Notes under the pieces: model-generated
The model's input: the letters and a program-made list of their open reading frames with translations, nothing else
Databases searched by the model: none
Told to the model about the DNA's origin: nothing
Origin: Streptococcus thoraltensis DSM 12221
GTDB taxonomy: Bacteria > Bacillota > Bacilli > Lactobacillales > Streptococcaceae
Length of the DNA stretch: 64,000 nt
Direction: 5' to 3'
NCBI RefSeq assembly: GCF_000380145.1
Contig: NZ_KB904630.1
Span: 62,001-126,000, forward strand
Program-made: the position numbers and the translations under genes
Part shown: in pieces, positions 46,114-55,394 of the stretch
Position numbering within the stretch: the first letter of the stretch is position 1
Layout of the letters: every line of letters begins with the position of its first letter

Positions 46114-47135
46114 AAAAATTACTGAATACCTTATATCTGACGCAGGAAAATTTCTACCTGACCCGAGAGCGGGATAATATCGTTATCAAGAAGGAAGGCA
46201 AGGTTGTCCAACGCTTTCCCTATCGGATTATTGACGGCATTGTTTGTTTTTCTTACTTAGGTGCGTCACCTTCTTTGATAAAGTTGTGCGCAGAACAAAA
46301 CATCAATCTATCATTTCATACTCCACAAGGTCAATTTTGTGGTCGTTTTGTTGGGCCGACCAATGGTAATGTTTTGTTACGACGTGAACATTATCGCTTA
46401 GCTGACGATGAGAAGTCGCTCAAGTATGCCAAGCGTTTTATCTTAGCTAAGATCTCTAATGCACGAAAGTACCTTCTGCGCTTTAAACGTGACCACAAAG
46501 ACCGTATTGATGTGCAGTTATTTGAAGAAGTCAATACTAATCTGATTTGGGCATTGGAGAAAATTCAAGCTGCACCAGATAAGGAGACTTTACTTGGTAT
46601 TGAAGGGCAGGCAGCAAATCAGTACTTCCGACTTTTCAATCATTTTATCTTGACTGATAAGGAAACTTTTTCATTTAATATTCGCTCACGGCGACCACCG
46701 TTGGATTGCGTTAATGCACTTCTCTCTTTTGGTTACAGCATGCTGACCTATGAATGCCAGGCCGCTTTGGAAGCTGTTGGCTTGGATAGCTATGTGGGAT
46801 TTTTCCATACAGATCGCCCTGGTAGAGCTAGTCTTGCGCTAGATTTGGTGGAGGAGTTTCGCGCTTATATTGTTGATCGCTTTGTCTTTTCGCTTATCAA
46901 TCGCAATCAATTAACCAAAAAAGATTTTGAAATTAAGGAAAACGGCAGTGTTCTGCTAACAGATAATGGTCGGGCTAAATTTATCGAAGCCTGGCAAAAG
47001 CGTAAACACACAGAAGTTGACCATCCTTTTACTAAGGAAAAAGTAAAACTAATGCTCTTACCTTACGTCCAAGCTCAGCTATTGGCGAAAGCTATTCGTG
47101 GCGACTTGGAGAGTTATCCACCATTTTTGATTTAG
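46110..47135 (+). CDS. cas1: Cas1 integrase
   Basis: 341 residues of the I-C type: KKLLNTLYLTQENFYLTRE, LLGIEGQAANQYF (metal-binding Glu), CVNALLSFGYSMLTYECQAAL, FFHTDRPGRASLALDLVEEFR (His and Glu/Asp ligands). All catalytic residues appear present, so adaptation may be functional. ATGA overlap with cas4. Confidence 0.96.
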   Translation: MKKLLNTLYLTQENFYLTRERDNIVIKKEGKVVQRFPYRIIDGIVCFSYLGASPSLIKLCAEQNINLSFHTPQGQFCGRFVGPTNGNVLLRREHYRLADDEKSLKYAKRFILAKISNARKYLLRFKRDHKDRIDVQLFEEVNTNLIWALEKIQAAPDKETLLGIEGQAANQYFRLFNHFILTDKETFSFNIRSRRPPLDCVNALLSFGYSMLTYECQAALEAVGLDSYVGFFHTDRPGRASLALDLVEEFRAYIVDRFVFSLINRNQLTKKDFEIKENGSVLLTDNGRAKFIEAWQKRKHTEVDHPFTKEKVKLMLLPYVQAQLLAKAIRGDLESYPPFLI

Positions 47136-47144
47136 GAGACGCTT

Positions 47145-47438
47145 ATGTTGGTTTTAGTGACGTATGATGTTAACACTGATACGACAGCAGGACGTAAAAG
47201 ACTGCGTCATGTGGCAAAGTTGTGCATAGATTACGGGCAGCGCGTACAAAATTCTGTATTTGAGTGCTCAGTCACACCTGCTGAATTTGTCGAAGTTAAG
47301 GAAAAATTACTGGAAATCATAGACGTAGAATCTGACAGCATTCGTTTTTACTTGCTTGGTAAAAATTGGCAAAAACGAATCGAAACGATAGGTCGTGATG
47401 ACAGCTACGACCCTGATGCAGGTGTCTTACTCTTATAA
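47145..47438 (+). CDS. cas2: Cas2 integration factor
   Basis: 97 residues: VLVTYDVNTDTTAGRKRLRHVAK, YGQRVQNSVFECSV and SIRFYLLGKNW, the normal I-C Cas2. It forms the core of the Cas1-Cas2 complex. It is 9 nt after cas1 and is the last cas gene before the leader. Confidence 0.96.
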   Translation: MLVLVTYDVNTDTTAGRKRLRHVAKLCIDYGQRVQNSVFECSVTPAEFVEVKEKLLEIIDVESDSIRFYLLGKNWQKRIETIGRDDSYDPDAGVLLL

Positions 47439-47584
47439 AAAATGGGAGCGAACCTGAGTTACTCAGTGAAAACTGATGGGTTCGTTCCTAAAATAACCTG
47501 AAAATGTGCGATTTTTAATAAATTTACCTTGAAAAAGGACGTTTAAATTTGCTAAAATGAGGCGAAACAGTGTATTTTTGCGCT
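47439..47584 (+). promoter_or_regulatory. CRISPR leader with array promoter
   Basis: 146 bp between cas2 and repeat 1. A hairpin (GGAGCGAACC with GGTTCGTTCC) at about 47445-47489 may end the cas transcript. TTGAAA (47529-47534), 18 nt, TGC-TAAAAT (47553-47558) gives a promoter whose start falls about 20 nt ahead of the first repeat. Confidence 0.7.
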
Positions 47585-49538
47585 GTCGCACCCTTCGCGG
47601 GTGCGTGGATTGAAATGGAAACAAGGTATATTTACCGAAAAAACTGTGAAGTCGCACCCTTCGCGGGTGCGTGGATTGAAATCTCATAAAAAAGAGTTTC
47701 TGTTGTGTCAATAAGCGTCGCACCCTTCGCGGGTGCGTGGATTGAAATACTCCTATAACAAACTAATCATCAGCTGTAAGACGTCGCACCCTTCGCGGGT
47801 GCGTGGATTGAAATAATAATTTATAGGGCTAGTGTTTATCTAGGTACTGTCGCACCCTTCGCGGGTGCGTGGATTGAAATTGTAGAAAAGAAGCAAGACA
47901 AAGCGAGTCTTTTGTCGCACCCTTCGCGGGTGCGTGGATTGAAATAAGCAGATATTCTGGTGTGTTTTCGACTAAATCTGTCGCACCCTTCGCGGGTGCG
48001 TGGATTGAAATCCCATGTCGATAATTGCCATCCAGCTTAACCCTGTCGCACCCTTCGCGGGTGCGTGGATTGAAATACTAAAAACATCCGAATAAATGAT
48101 GGATTCATTGAGTCGCACCCTTCGCGGGTGCGTGGATTGAAATCAACAGAATCAGCGCCTGCTCCTGAAACAGAAGTGTCGCACCCTTCGCGGGTGCGTG
48201 GATTGAAATTAGAACAAATCTAGAACAAATTGAGGAAAAAAATGTCGCACCCTTCGCGGGTGCGTGGATTGAAATAAAGTCACAACCAAAACAAGAATCA
48301 AAAAAGGATCGTCGCACCCTTTGCGGGTGCGTGGATTGAAATATTTATAAACCTCCCCACCATTTTCGTACCATTGTCGCACCCTTCGCGGGTGCGTGGA
48401 TTGAAATACCTTCTCTGGTTGAGAAATAAATACCAACACAGTCGCACCCTTCGCGGGTGCGTGGATTGAAATGCACTATGTGGAAGGCTGTACAGCCCCA
48501 ACCTACTGTCGCACCCTTCGCGGGTGCGTGGATTGAAATTAGCTCCTTCAAACTAATCCAAGTATAGTCAGGGTCGCACTCTTCGCGGGTGCGTGGATTG
48601 AAATAGATGGTTTACAAAAATCATCTGTTATTCGGAGTCGTCGCACCCTTTGCGGGTGCGTGGATTGAAATAAGTCATCGTAATCAGCATATTTCTCACG
48701 TTCAGTCGCACCCTTTGCGGGTGCGTGGATTGAAATACGGGTAGAGTTCTAGCAATTTCTAACAAAATGACCGTCGCCCCCTTTGCGGGTGCGTGGATTG
48801 AAATACATCGTTTCTGCTAAAAATTCAGGTTTCACATTGTCGCCCCCTTCGCGGGTGCGTGGATTGAAATATCTGTAATGATATTATAGTATCTAGTGTT
48901 TTCCGTCGCCCCCATTGCGGGTGCGTGGATTGAAATAAGCGCCAACTCAAGCAACTCTGTGTTACTCAAATGTCGCCCCCTTTGCGGGTGCGTGGATTGA
49001 AATCAAAAAAGTGTGGTAAGATTCTAAAAAACCGTGGGTCGCCCCCTTCGCGGGTGCGTGGATTGAAATCGTTATTACGTTTCTTAGGAATGATGAATTC
49101 TGTTGTCGCACCCTTCGCGGGTGCGTGGATTGAAATGATTCTTCTGATGTAATGCCTGTTCCAAAGGCATACGTCGCCTCGTTCGTGGGTGCGTGGATTG
49201 AAATTGGGAATGACATCCAATAAATGACTTGATGGTGATGTCGCCCCCTTCGTGGGTGCGTGGATTGAAATTTGGAAAAAACGGAAGTAGATGAAGTCTT
49301 ACAGTAGTCGCCCCCTTCGTGGGTGCGTGGATTGAAATTACATCCCCGACGGTGTCGCTCACAGCTCAACTTGTCGCACCCTTTGCGGATGCGTGGATTG
49401 AAATTAGTGCTTGCAACAACATTTCCACTTGGCTGATAAGTCGCACCCTTCGCGGGTGCGTGGATTGAAATTAGATACCTGTATAATACTTGGTGTTTCC
49501 CTTGTCGTCGCACCCTTTGCGGGTGCGTGGATTGAAAT
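47585..49538 (+). CRISPR. Type I-C CRISPR array, 30 repeats and 29 spacers
   Basis: The 32-nt repeat starts GTCGCACCCTTCGCGGGTGC and ends GTGGATTGAAAT; spacers are 33-36 nt. The leader is at the cas2 end and transcription is on the + strand. Repeats 1-11 and 13-15 are identical. Repeat 12 and most repeats from 16 on vary (CGCACTC in 16, TTTGCGG in several, CGCCCCC in 19-23, 26 and 27, CGCCTCG in 25, TTCGTGG in 25-27), while 24 and 29 are exactly consensus. The last repeat ends 36 nt before the ogt ATG. Confidence 0.98.
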
Positions 49539-49559
49539 TGGTGTAAGGTGTGTTATTTT

Positions 49560-49568
49560 TGTTATAAT
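49560..49568 (+). promoter_or_regulatory. ogt promoter, extended -10
   Basis: TGTTATAAT directly after the CRISPR array; the best -35-like TTGGTG begins on the last base pairs of the terminal repeat (49538). Six bases (GTACTC) separate the -10 from the ATG, leaving no space for an RBS. Confidence 0.55.
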
Positions 49569-49574
49569 GTACTC

Positions 49575-50051
49575 ATGCCATTTAAATCTTACTACCCATC
49601 CCCCCTAGGTCTTATCAGTCTTCTAGCTGATGAGGAGTCGCTTTTGGGGCTTTATTTTGTGGGGCAGGCTTACTTTGAGCGTGGTTTTGAAGGAGTACAG
49701 ATTATGGAGCAGGAAGTCGCTCCTCACCAAGAAGCTAAACTTTGGCTGGACGACTATTTTGCGGGGCGCAAGCCCAATCCTAGTCGATTGAGACTGGCTC
49801 CGCATGGGACTGCTTTTCAGCATCGAGTCTGGTCAGCGCTAGCGGCCATTCCCTACGGTCAAACGACGACCTATGGTCAACTTGCCTCAGCACTCAACTG
49901 CAAGTCTGCGCAAGCCATTGGCTCTGCCGTTGGAAAAAATCCCCTATCCATCATCGTTCCCTGCCACCGTGTTTTAGGGGCTGACGGTTCTTTGACGGGC
50001 TATGCTGGCGGGATTGAGCGCAAGGCAGCGCTTTTAGAATTGGAGAAATGA
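49575..50051 (+). CDS. ogt: Methylated-DNA--protein-cysteine methyltransferase
   Basis: 158 residues from the ATG at 49575; the in-frame ATG at 49548 lies in the -35 region and is rejected. TAFQHRVWSALAAIPYGQTTTYGQLA, the RNA-recognition-like helix, and active site IVPCHRVLGADGSLTGYAGG (Cys accepts the alkyl group) are complete. It repairs O6-alkylguanine by a one-use transfer to itself. Its 5' 75 bp are duplicated at 36489. The next gene overlaps its stop codon. Confidence 0.93.
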   Translation: MPFKSYYPSPLGLISLLADEESLLGLYFVGQAYFERGFEGVQIMEQEVAPHQEAKLWLDDYFAGRKPNPSRLRLAPHGTAFQHRVWSALAAIPYGQTTTYGQLASALNCKSAQAIGSAVGKNPLSIIVPCHRVLGADGSLTGYAGGIERKAALLELEK

Positions 50052-50407
50052 TGTATACTTTTTACGAATACCCTAAATGCACGACCTGCAAGAAGGCTAA
50101 GAAAGAGCTGGATATGCTTGGTCTGGACTATAGTTCTGTTGATATCAAGACTAATCCACCCAAGGTGAGTCTCCTCAAGGAACTTTTGGAGCATTCCGAC
50201 CTTGATTTGAAGAAGTTTTTCAATACTTCGGGAAATTCCTATAGGGAGTTGGGTCTCAAAGACAAATTTGATACTTTGACAGTTGATGAGGCTTTGGAAC
50301 TCTTGTCCAAAGATGGTATGTTAATCAAACGCCCTATCCTTATCAAGGATGACAAGGTTCTGCAAATCGGCTACCGTACGCCTTATGAAGAATTGGGTTT
50401 ATCTTAA
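50048..50407 (+). CDS. ArsC/Spx family protein
   Basis: 119 residues with YEYPKCTTCKKAKKEL (CxxC near the N-terminus), KTNPPKVSLLKELLE and LIKRPILIKDDKVLQIGY. This is the ArsC-like YusI/YffB branch of thioredoxin-fold proteins: some reduce arsenate with glutathione-like thiols, while Spx relatives bind RNA polymerase. It has the RP motif near residue 94, so it is closer to reductases. Start 50048 or 50051; it overlaps ogt by 4 nt, so they share an mRNA. Confidence 0.82.
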   Translation: MMYTFYEYPKCTTCKKAKKELDMLGLDYSSVDIKTNPPKVSLLKELLEHSDLDLKKFFNTSGNSYRELGLKDKFDTLTVDEALELLSKDGMLIKRPILIKDDKVLQIGYRTPYEELGLS

Positions 50408-50421
50408 TCAGAAAAGAATGG

Positions 50422-50450
50422 AAATCAGTCAGTAAAGGCTGATTTTTTTA
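50422..50450 (+). terminator. Terminator after ogt operon
   Basis: AAATCAG and CTGATTT with a T7 run. Confidence 0.65.
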
Positions 50451-50579
50451 CTATTTTAATAACCATTTTTATAGTATCTTCCTAAAGAGATGACATTTTA
50501 TTGGGGAATTAGGAAACATATTCGAAAAAAATATATGCTATAATAAAAATGTTTTTATCAAAGTTATTAAGGAGTTGTC

Positions 50580-52946
50580 ATGTCTCGTAAACCATTTTAC
50601 AGTTTTAAAAGTTCTTATGTTTTAGCAGTTGTCCTAGCCTTATCAGCAGGTCAACTGGTGGTTTCTGATTTGGTTTCAGCAGATGAGACGTCAGATATTG
50701 AAACTGCGATGACAACAGTTATGACAGAACCAAGTAGCGAGACTTTAAATGCAGAAGCTACTGGTCTTTTGAGTAACAATCCACCATCCCAAAGCTCTTT
50801 CGAAAATGACAGCAGAAGTAATCAAGGAGTAGCTGAATTAGATAATGCTGAATTGATAGAGGTGATGACTGCTACTGATTCAGAATTATCAGCAAGGAAT
50901 GAGAAGGCATCTCATTTATCAACAGGTCTAGTCACCAGAAAAATAGAGCCTAACTTAGCTCTTGGAGCGGACGCGAGTCAGGATTTAGAAGTGGATGCCA
51001 TGACTCCAATCACACTTGACGACTATCGAAAAGCAAGTGCCAGTGAGATGAGTCAATGGATTAAGTCTGCTCGAGTAAGCGGAGAGCAGTTGCTTGATTT
51101 TGCCTTTGAGACAATCAAAGAAACCAATCCTGAACTTAATAATATTATTTCCATTAGAGAAGAAGCCGCACGACAAGAACTCGCAAATTTAGTTGATGAG
51201 GGACAACCTTTTTATAAGGTTCCAATTGTTGTTAAGGGCTTGGGGCATACTGTTGCAGGCGGACAAAATACTCAAGGGTTTACTTTTTTAAGCGATCAAA
51301 CCTCTCGTTCTACCGGTTCTTTTGTAAAACAATTACAGAAATTGGGTTTTATTGTTATTGGTCAGTCAGCTTTTCCACAGCTCGGTTTAATTAATGTGAC
51401 TAACTCTGATTTGTACGGCGTTACCCACAATCCTTGGAACTTGGCTTACAATCCCGGCGGTTCGTCTGGTGGTGCTTCGGCTGCAGTTTCTAGTGGTCAG
51501 GTGGCTATAGCTTCAGCAAGTGACGGTGGCGGTTCTACACGTATCCCAGCGTCTTGGTCTGGCCTTGTCGGGCTTCATCCAACGCGTGGTGTTTTAGAAG
51601 GCAATTCGCCAAGTTTGAAAAATCAGGTCAGTCATTTTGCGGTCACAAAGACAGTTGAAGATACTAAACATCTCTTTGAAGCCTTGTTGAAAGACAAAGC
51701 AAAAGAAAATCAGACTGATACAATCTTATCCACAGATCAGGTGATTGCCTATACGACAAAAACCCCTGCAGGTACCCCGATTAGTCCCGAAGCAGTAAAA
51801 GCTGTGGAAGAAGCAGTGGCTTTCTTGAAGCAACAAGGTTATAAGACTGTGGAGGTCAATTATCCTATTGATGGCAAGCGAATGATGATGGATTACTACA
51901 CCATCGCAGCCAGTGGTACTGCTATTGCGGATTACTTGATTCATCAAAAATTAAAACGTCATTTGAGCGCAGATGATGTTGAATTACTGACATGGGCACT
52001 TTATCAAACCAGTCAATCTTTGACTCGGGAAGATGTGGCTGAGGCGTGGAATGATGTCGCTCTTATGACTGAAGAATTGAATCGTTTTTATAAGCGTTAT
52101 CCTATTTTTCTAACCCCAACGACTGCTTATGCAGCTCCAGAAGCAGGTTATCAACATATTCCAGAAGAACTTAAGGCAAGACTGAAGGACATGTCTCTTT
52201 TATCGAAAGATGAACAGTTGGACTTAATCTATCAACAGTGGCTTCCAGCGTGGACGTTAACGCCGTTTACACAGCTAGCTAATTTGACAGGCACACCATC
52301 TTTAACCCTACCAACGCACCTGACAAAGGATGGACTTCCAATGGGAGTACTCTTTAATAGTTCAGCAAACCAAGATCGTCTTCTTTTACAAATCGGGGAA
52401 TTATTTGAAAAGGAAAAAGCGCTAACGACCTTTACAAGTCTTGAGGAAATTTTGGATACTGTTGAGGTGCCGTACAGTGTTCAGTATATCCAGACAGACA
52501 GTCTGCCGTTTGGTTATAAAGAATTGCTTCAAGTTGGGCAGAAGGGTAAAAAGCAATTGATTTATCATTTATGGAAACAAGGTTTGAGCTTGGTGGAGGC
52601 ACGCTTGGTTGGTGAAAGTCTTCTGGTCAGCCCTCAGCAAATGATTTATTTGATTGGAACAAAAAAATTAGATAATCAGATGTCTCCTTCTAGCGGTTTA
52701 CTTTCCCAAAAGGTTAATGGGGTAAAAACTGTGGAAAACGAAGTGCATTCTAAGGAATTTGCAGTCTTATTAAGCGTTGATGTGAAAAAGCCTGTGCAAA
52801 AAGAGAGTGATAGAGGATTGTCACCAGAGCAGTTGCCAGAAACTGGGGATAAATCTACATGGCAATCAACGACTGCTATGATGTTGGGCTTATCATCTAT
52901 TATGCTTGGTTTAGCAAAGGTAAAGAAAAGGCTATTTAAGTCATAA
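50580..52946 (+). CDS. LPXTG-anchored amidase-signature surface protein
   Basis: 788 residues. Signal peptide (SSYVLAVVLALSAGQLVVSDLVSA, cut near 35), then about 110 low-complexity residues, then an amidase-signature domain (about 145-620) with the Ser-cisSer-Lys triad visible: Lys in VPIVVKGLGH, Ser in SASDGGGSTRIPAS, and Ser in NPGGSSGGASAAVSSG. Residues about 640-700 look like a G5-type domain (VQYIQTDSLPFGYKELLQVG). A sortase signal LPETG, hydrophobic helix and KKRLFKS tail finish it. Cytosolic relatives hydrolyse amides; the substrate of a wall-bound form is unknown. -10 TGC-TATAAT at 50536-50544, RBS AAGGAG. Confidence 0.88.
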   Translation: MSRKPFYSFKSSYVLAVVLALSAGQLVVSDLVSADETSDIETAMTTVMTEPSSETLNAEATGLLSNNPPSQSSFENDSRSNQGVAELDNAELIEVMTATDSELSARNEKASHLSTGLVTRKIEPNLALGADASQDLEVDAMTPITLDDYRKASASEMSQWIKSARVSGEQLLDFAFETIKETNPELNNIISIREEAARQELANLVDEGQPFYKVPIVVKGLGHTVAGGQNTQGFTFLSDQTSRSTGSFVKQLQKLGFIVIGQSAFPQLGLINVTNSDLYGVTHNPWNLAYNPGGSSGGASAAVSSGQVAIASASDGGGSTRIPASWSGLVGLHPTRGVLEGNSPSLKNQVSHFAVTKTVEDTKHLFEALLKDKAKENQTDTILSTDQVIAYTTKTPAGTPISPEAVKAVEEAVAFLKQQGYKTVEVNYPIDGKRMMMDYYTIAASGTAIADYLIHQKLKRHLSADDVELLTWALYQTSQSLTREDVAEAWNDVALMTEELNRFYKRYPIFLTPTTAYAAPEAGYQHIPEELKARLKDMSLLSKDEQLDLIYQQWLPAWTLTPFTQLANLTGTPSLTLPTHLTKDGLPMGVLFNSSANQDRLLLQIGELFEKEKALTTFTSLEEILDTVEVPYSVQYIQTDSLPFGYKELLQVGQKGKKQLIYHLWKQGLSLVEARLVGESLLVSPQQMIYLIGTKKLDNQMSPSSGLLSQKVNGVKTVENEVHSKEFAVLLSVDVKKPVQKESDRGLSPEQLPETGDKSTWQSTTAMMLGLSSIMLGLAKVKKRLFKS

Positions 52947-52956
52947 AGGCAGTCGA

Positions 52957-52984
52957 GCAGCTCTTCAATCGAGGGGCTGTTTTG
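52957..52984 (+). terminator. Terminator after surface amidase
   Basis: CAGCTCT and AGGGGCTG (G-U pairs) around TCAATCG, then TTTTG. Confidence 0.6.
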
Positions 52985-53013
52985 AATCTGAAACTAGCAG
53001 TTATGCTATAATC

Positions 53014-53117
53014 ACACTCTTCGAAGATCAAATGCAGACTTTGTTGTCTTGTTCTGATGAACTTCAGTTTTATCTGCACCAACGGCGCCTAGTCTGATGT
53101 TGATTTTCATTGCGTAT
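53014..53117. repeat. Repeat family A, copy A4
   Basis: Begins ACACTCTTCGAAGATC and ends GATTTTCATTGCGTAT, core GCAGACTTTGTTGTCTTG ... TATCTGCACCAACGGCG. Its right end reaches 26 bp before the nth start. Confidence 0.65.
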
Positions 53118-53142
53118 AAGAAAAAAACAAAAAGGAATGTTT

Positions 53143-53772
53143 ATGGTTTTATCAAAAAAGCGAGCACGTAAGGTTATTGAAGAGATTATCGCTCTTTTTC
53201 CAGATGCCAAGCCCAGTTTAGATTTTCGTAATAGCTTTGAATTGTTAATAGCAGTGACCCTGTCGGCACAGACAACAGATGCAGCGGTCAATAAGGTGAC
53301 GCCAGCTCTCTTTGAAGCCTTTCCGACTCCCGCTGATATGGCTTTAGCAGAGGAAGAAGAGATTGCTAGGTATATTTCACGTCTGGGACTTTATCGTAAT
53401 AAGGCTAAGTTTTTGAAAAAATGCTCCCAACAGCTCTTGGAAGACTTTGGTGGAGAGGTGCCCAGAACTCGATCTGAGTTGGAAAGTTTGGCAGGTGTAG
53501 GACGTAAGACAGCTAATGTGGTTATGAGTGTTGGTTTTGGGATACCAGCTTTTGCGGTTGATACCCATGTCACCAGAATTTGTAAGCATCATGATATTGT
53601 TAAAAAATCAGCCACTCCACTTGACATTGAAAAACGTGTCATGGAGGTACTACCTGAGGAAGAATGGCTAGCGGCTCATCAGGCGATGATTTACTTTGGT
53701 CGTGCCATCTGTCATCCTAAAAATCCAGAATGTCACAAATACCCTCAACTTTATGACTTTTCTGAAATTTAA
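53143..53772 (+). CDS. nth: Endonuclease III, lacking the Fe-S cysteines
   Basis: 209 residues from the ATG at 53143 (RBS AAAGGAAT); an in-frame ATG at 53110 falls in repeat A4. HhH-GPD fold with LLIAVTLSAQTTDAAVN, the helix-hairpin-helix LAGVGRKTANVV (catalytic Lys) and PAFAVDTHVTRI (catalytic Asp). It removes oxidised pyrimidines and nicks the strand. The C-terminal loop RAICHPKNPECHKYPQLYDF has only two of the four cysteines that hold the 4Fe-4S cluster in E. coli Nth. Confidence 0.92.
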   Translation: MVLSKKRARKVIEEIIALFPDAKPSLDFRNSFELLIAVTLSAQTTDAAVNKVTPALFEAFPTPADMALAEEEEIARYISRLGLYRNKAKFLKKCSQQLLEDFGGEVPRTRSELESLAGVGRKTANVVMSVGFGIPAFAVDTHVTRICKHHDIVKKSATPLDIEKRVMEVLPEEEWLAAHQAMIYFGRAICHPKNPECHKYPQLYDFSEI

Positions 53773-53919
53773 ATCAATCCAGTGCTTTCTTGGTGATGGG
53801 ATTTGTTAAAAACGCCTTGATAAAAGGTTTTCTAGCAGGTTTAGGGCTGAAATGTTTAGCTTATTGCTAGATTTTATGCTATAATATAAGCATTATACTT
53901 ACTTTTTAGGAGAACATTG

Positions 53920-55251
53920 ATGGAAGACCCCGGTCAGTCCTTGATTTTACAATTTATTTTATTACTTATTTTAACCCTGCTCAATGCCTTTTTCTCAGCC
54001 AGCGAGATGGCTCTTGTTTCCTTGAACCGATCTCGTGTTGATCAAAAAGCCGAAGAGGGTGATAAGAAGTTCATTCGTTTGGTGAAGGTTTTAGAAAATC
54101 CTAATAACTTTTTATCAACCATTCAGGTTGGGATTACCCTTATTAACCTCTTGGCTGGTGCCAATTTTGCAGATTCTTTAGGTGAGGTTGTTGCCGGTTG
54201 GTTTGGCAACTCTAGACTTGCAGATACGATTGGGAGTGTGGTTTCCCTTATCTTCTTGACTTACATCTCTATTGTTTTTGGTGAACTTTATCCCAAACGA
54301 ATTGCCATGAACCTTAAGGAAAATCTTGCTGTTATTTCAGCACCAGTTATTTTGGTTTTGAGTAAGATTGTAAGTCCCTTTGTTTGGTTGTTATCAGCCT
54401 CAACCAATCTTCTCAGTCGTATCACACCAATGAGTTTTGATGATGCAGATGAGCAGATGACACGTGATGAAATTGAATACATCTTGACTAACAGTGAAGC
54501 TTCACTAGATGCAGACGAGATTGGCATGCTTCAAGGGATTTTCTCTCTTGATGAGATGATGGCGCGTGAGGTTATGGTACCTCGTACAGATGCTTTCATG
54601 GTAGACATCAATGATGACATCAAGGAAATTGTTCAAGCTATTTTAAAAGAGAATTATTCTCGTATTCCTGTTTATGATGGGGATAAGGATAAGGTTATCG
54701 GTCTTATTCATACCAAGAAAATCCTTAATGATGCCTTTGCTAACGGCTTTGATAACATCAATATTCGTCGTATTATGCAAGAGCCCCTATTTGTTCCAGA
54801 GACTATTTTTGTAGATGATCTTTTGACGCAGCTGAGAGCAACCCAGAACCAAATGGCTATTCTTTTAGATGAATACGGTGGATTGGCAGGTATTGCGACT
54901 TTAGAAGATCTTCTAGAAGAGATTGTCGGTGAAATTGATGATGAAACAGATCTTGCGGCTGAGTCAGTTCGCGAAATCGCTGAAAATACCTATATTGTTC
55001 AAGGAACGATGACCCTTAATGAGTTCAATGGTTATTTCGATACAACCTTAGAAAGTGATGACGTTGATACCATTGCTGGTTACTATCTAACAGGGGTCGG
55101 GTCGATTCCAAGTCAAGAAGTTAAAGAATCCTACACAGTTGACAGTGGTGATAAGCAACTGACCTTGATCAACGATAAGGTTAAGGATGGACGCATTAAC
55201 AAATTAAAATTATTGGTTTCTGAAGTTCCTAAGGAGGAAGAAGAAGCCTAG
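53920..55251 (+). CDS. CNNM/CorC (hemolysin C) family protein
   Basis: 443 residues from the ATG at 53920 (AGGAGA 6 nt upstream; a TTG one codon earlier is too close). An N-terminal DUF21 domain with four membrane segments (SASEMALVSLNRSRVDQKAEEG, GELYPKRIAMN) is followed by a CBS pair (REVMVPRTDAFMV, RIPVYDGDKDKVIGLIHTK, AILLDEYGGLAGIATLEDLLEEIVGEI) and a CorC-type C-terminus. Members take part in Mg2+/Co2+ transport or export. -10 TGC-TATAAT at 53877-53885. Confidence 0.88.
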   Translation: MEDPGQSLILQFILLLILTLLNAFFSASEMALVSLNRSRVDQKAEEGDKKFIRLVKVLENPNNFLSTIQVGITLINLLAGANFADSLGEVVAGWFGNSRLADTIGSVVSLIFLTYISIVFGELYPKRIAMNLKENLAVISAPVILVLSKIVSPFVWLLSASTNLLSRITPMSFDDADEQMTRDEIEYILTNSEASLDADEIGMLQGIFSLDEMMAREVMVPRTDAFMVDINDDIKEIVQAILKENYSRIPVYDGDKDKVIGLIHTKKILNDAFANGFDNINIRRIMQEPLFVPETIFVDDLLTQLRATQNQMAILLDEYGGLAGIATLEDLLEEIVGEIDDETDLAAESVREIAENTYIVQGTMTLNEFNGYFDTTLESDDVDTIAGYYLTGVGSIPSQEVKESYTVDSGDKQLTLINDKVKDGRINKLKLLVSEVPKEEEEA

Positions 55252-55261
55252 ATTTCACATT

Positions 55262-55290
55262 CAGAGTTCAAAAGAGCTCTGGATTTTTAT
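55262..55290 (+). terminator. Terminator after CNNM/CorC gene
   Basis: CAGAGTTC, AAAA, GAGCTCTG, then GATTTTTATTTT. Confidence 0.75.
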
Positions 55291-55394
55291 TTTAGGAAGT
55301 TGATGGGAAAGACTTTCTGACTGTACTATAAAAGAACTTGTCGTATTAGTCGCACCATTTTCTTGTGACTCTTTTATTTTAATGATGAAAAGTG

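Noticed and set aside
47463..49608. Long open frames on both strands through the CRISPR array
   Set aside because: They are translations of the repeat and its spacers, with recurring FQSTHPRR and ISIHAPAKGAT strings, and have no RBS.
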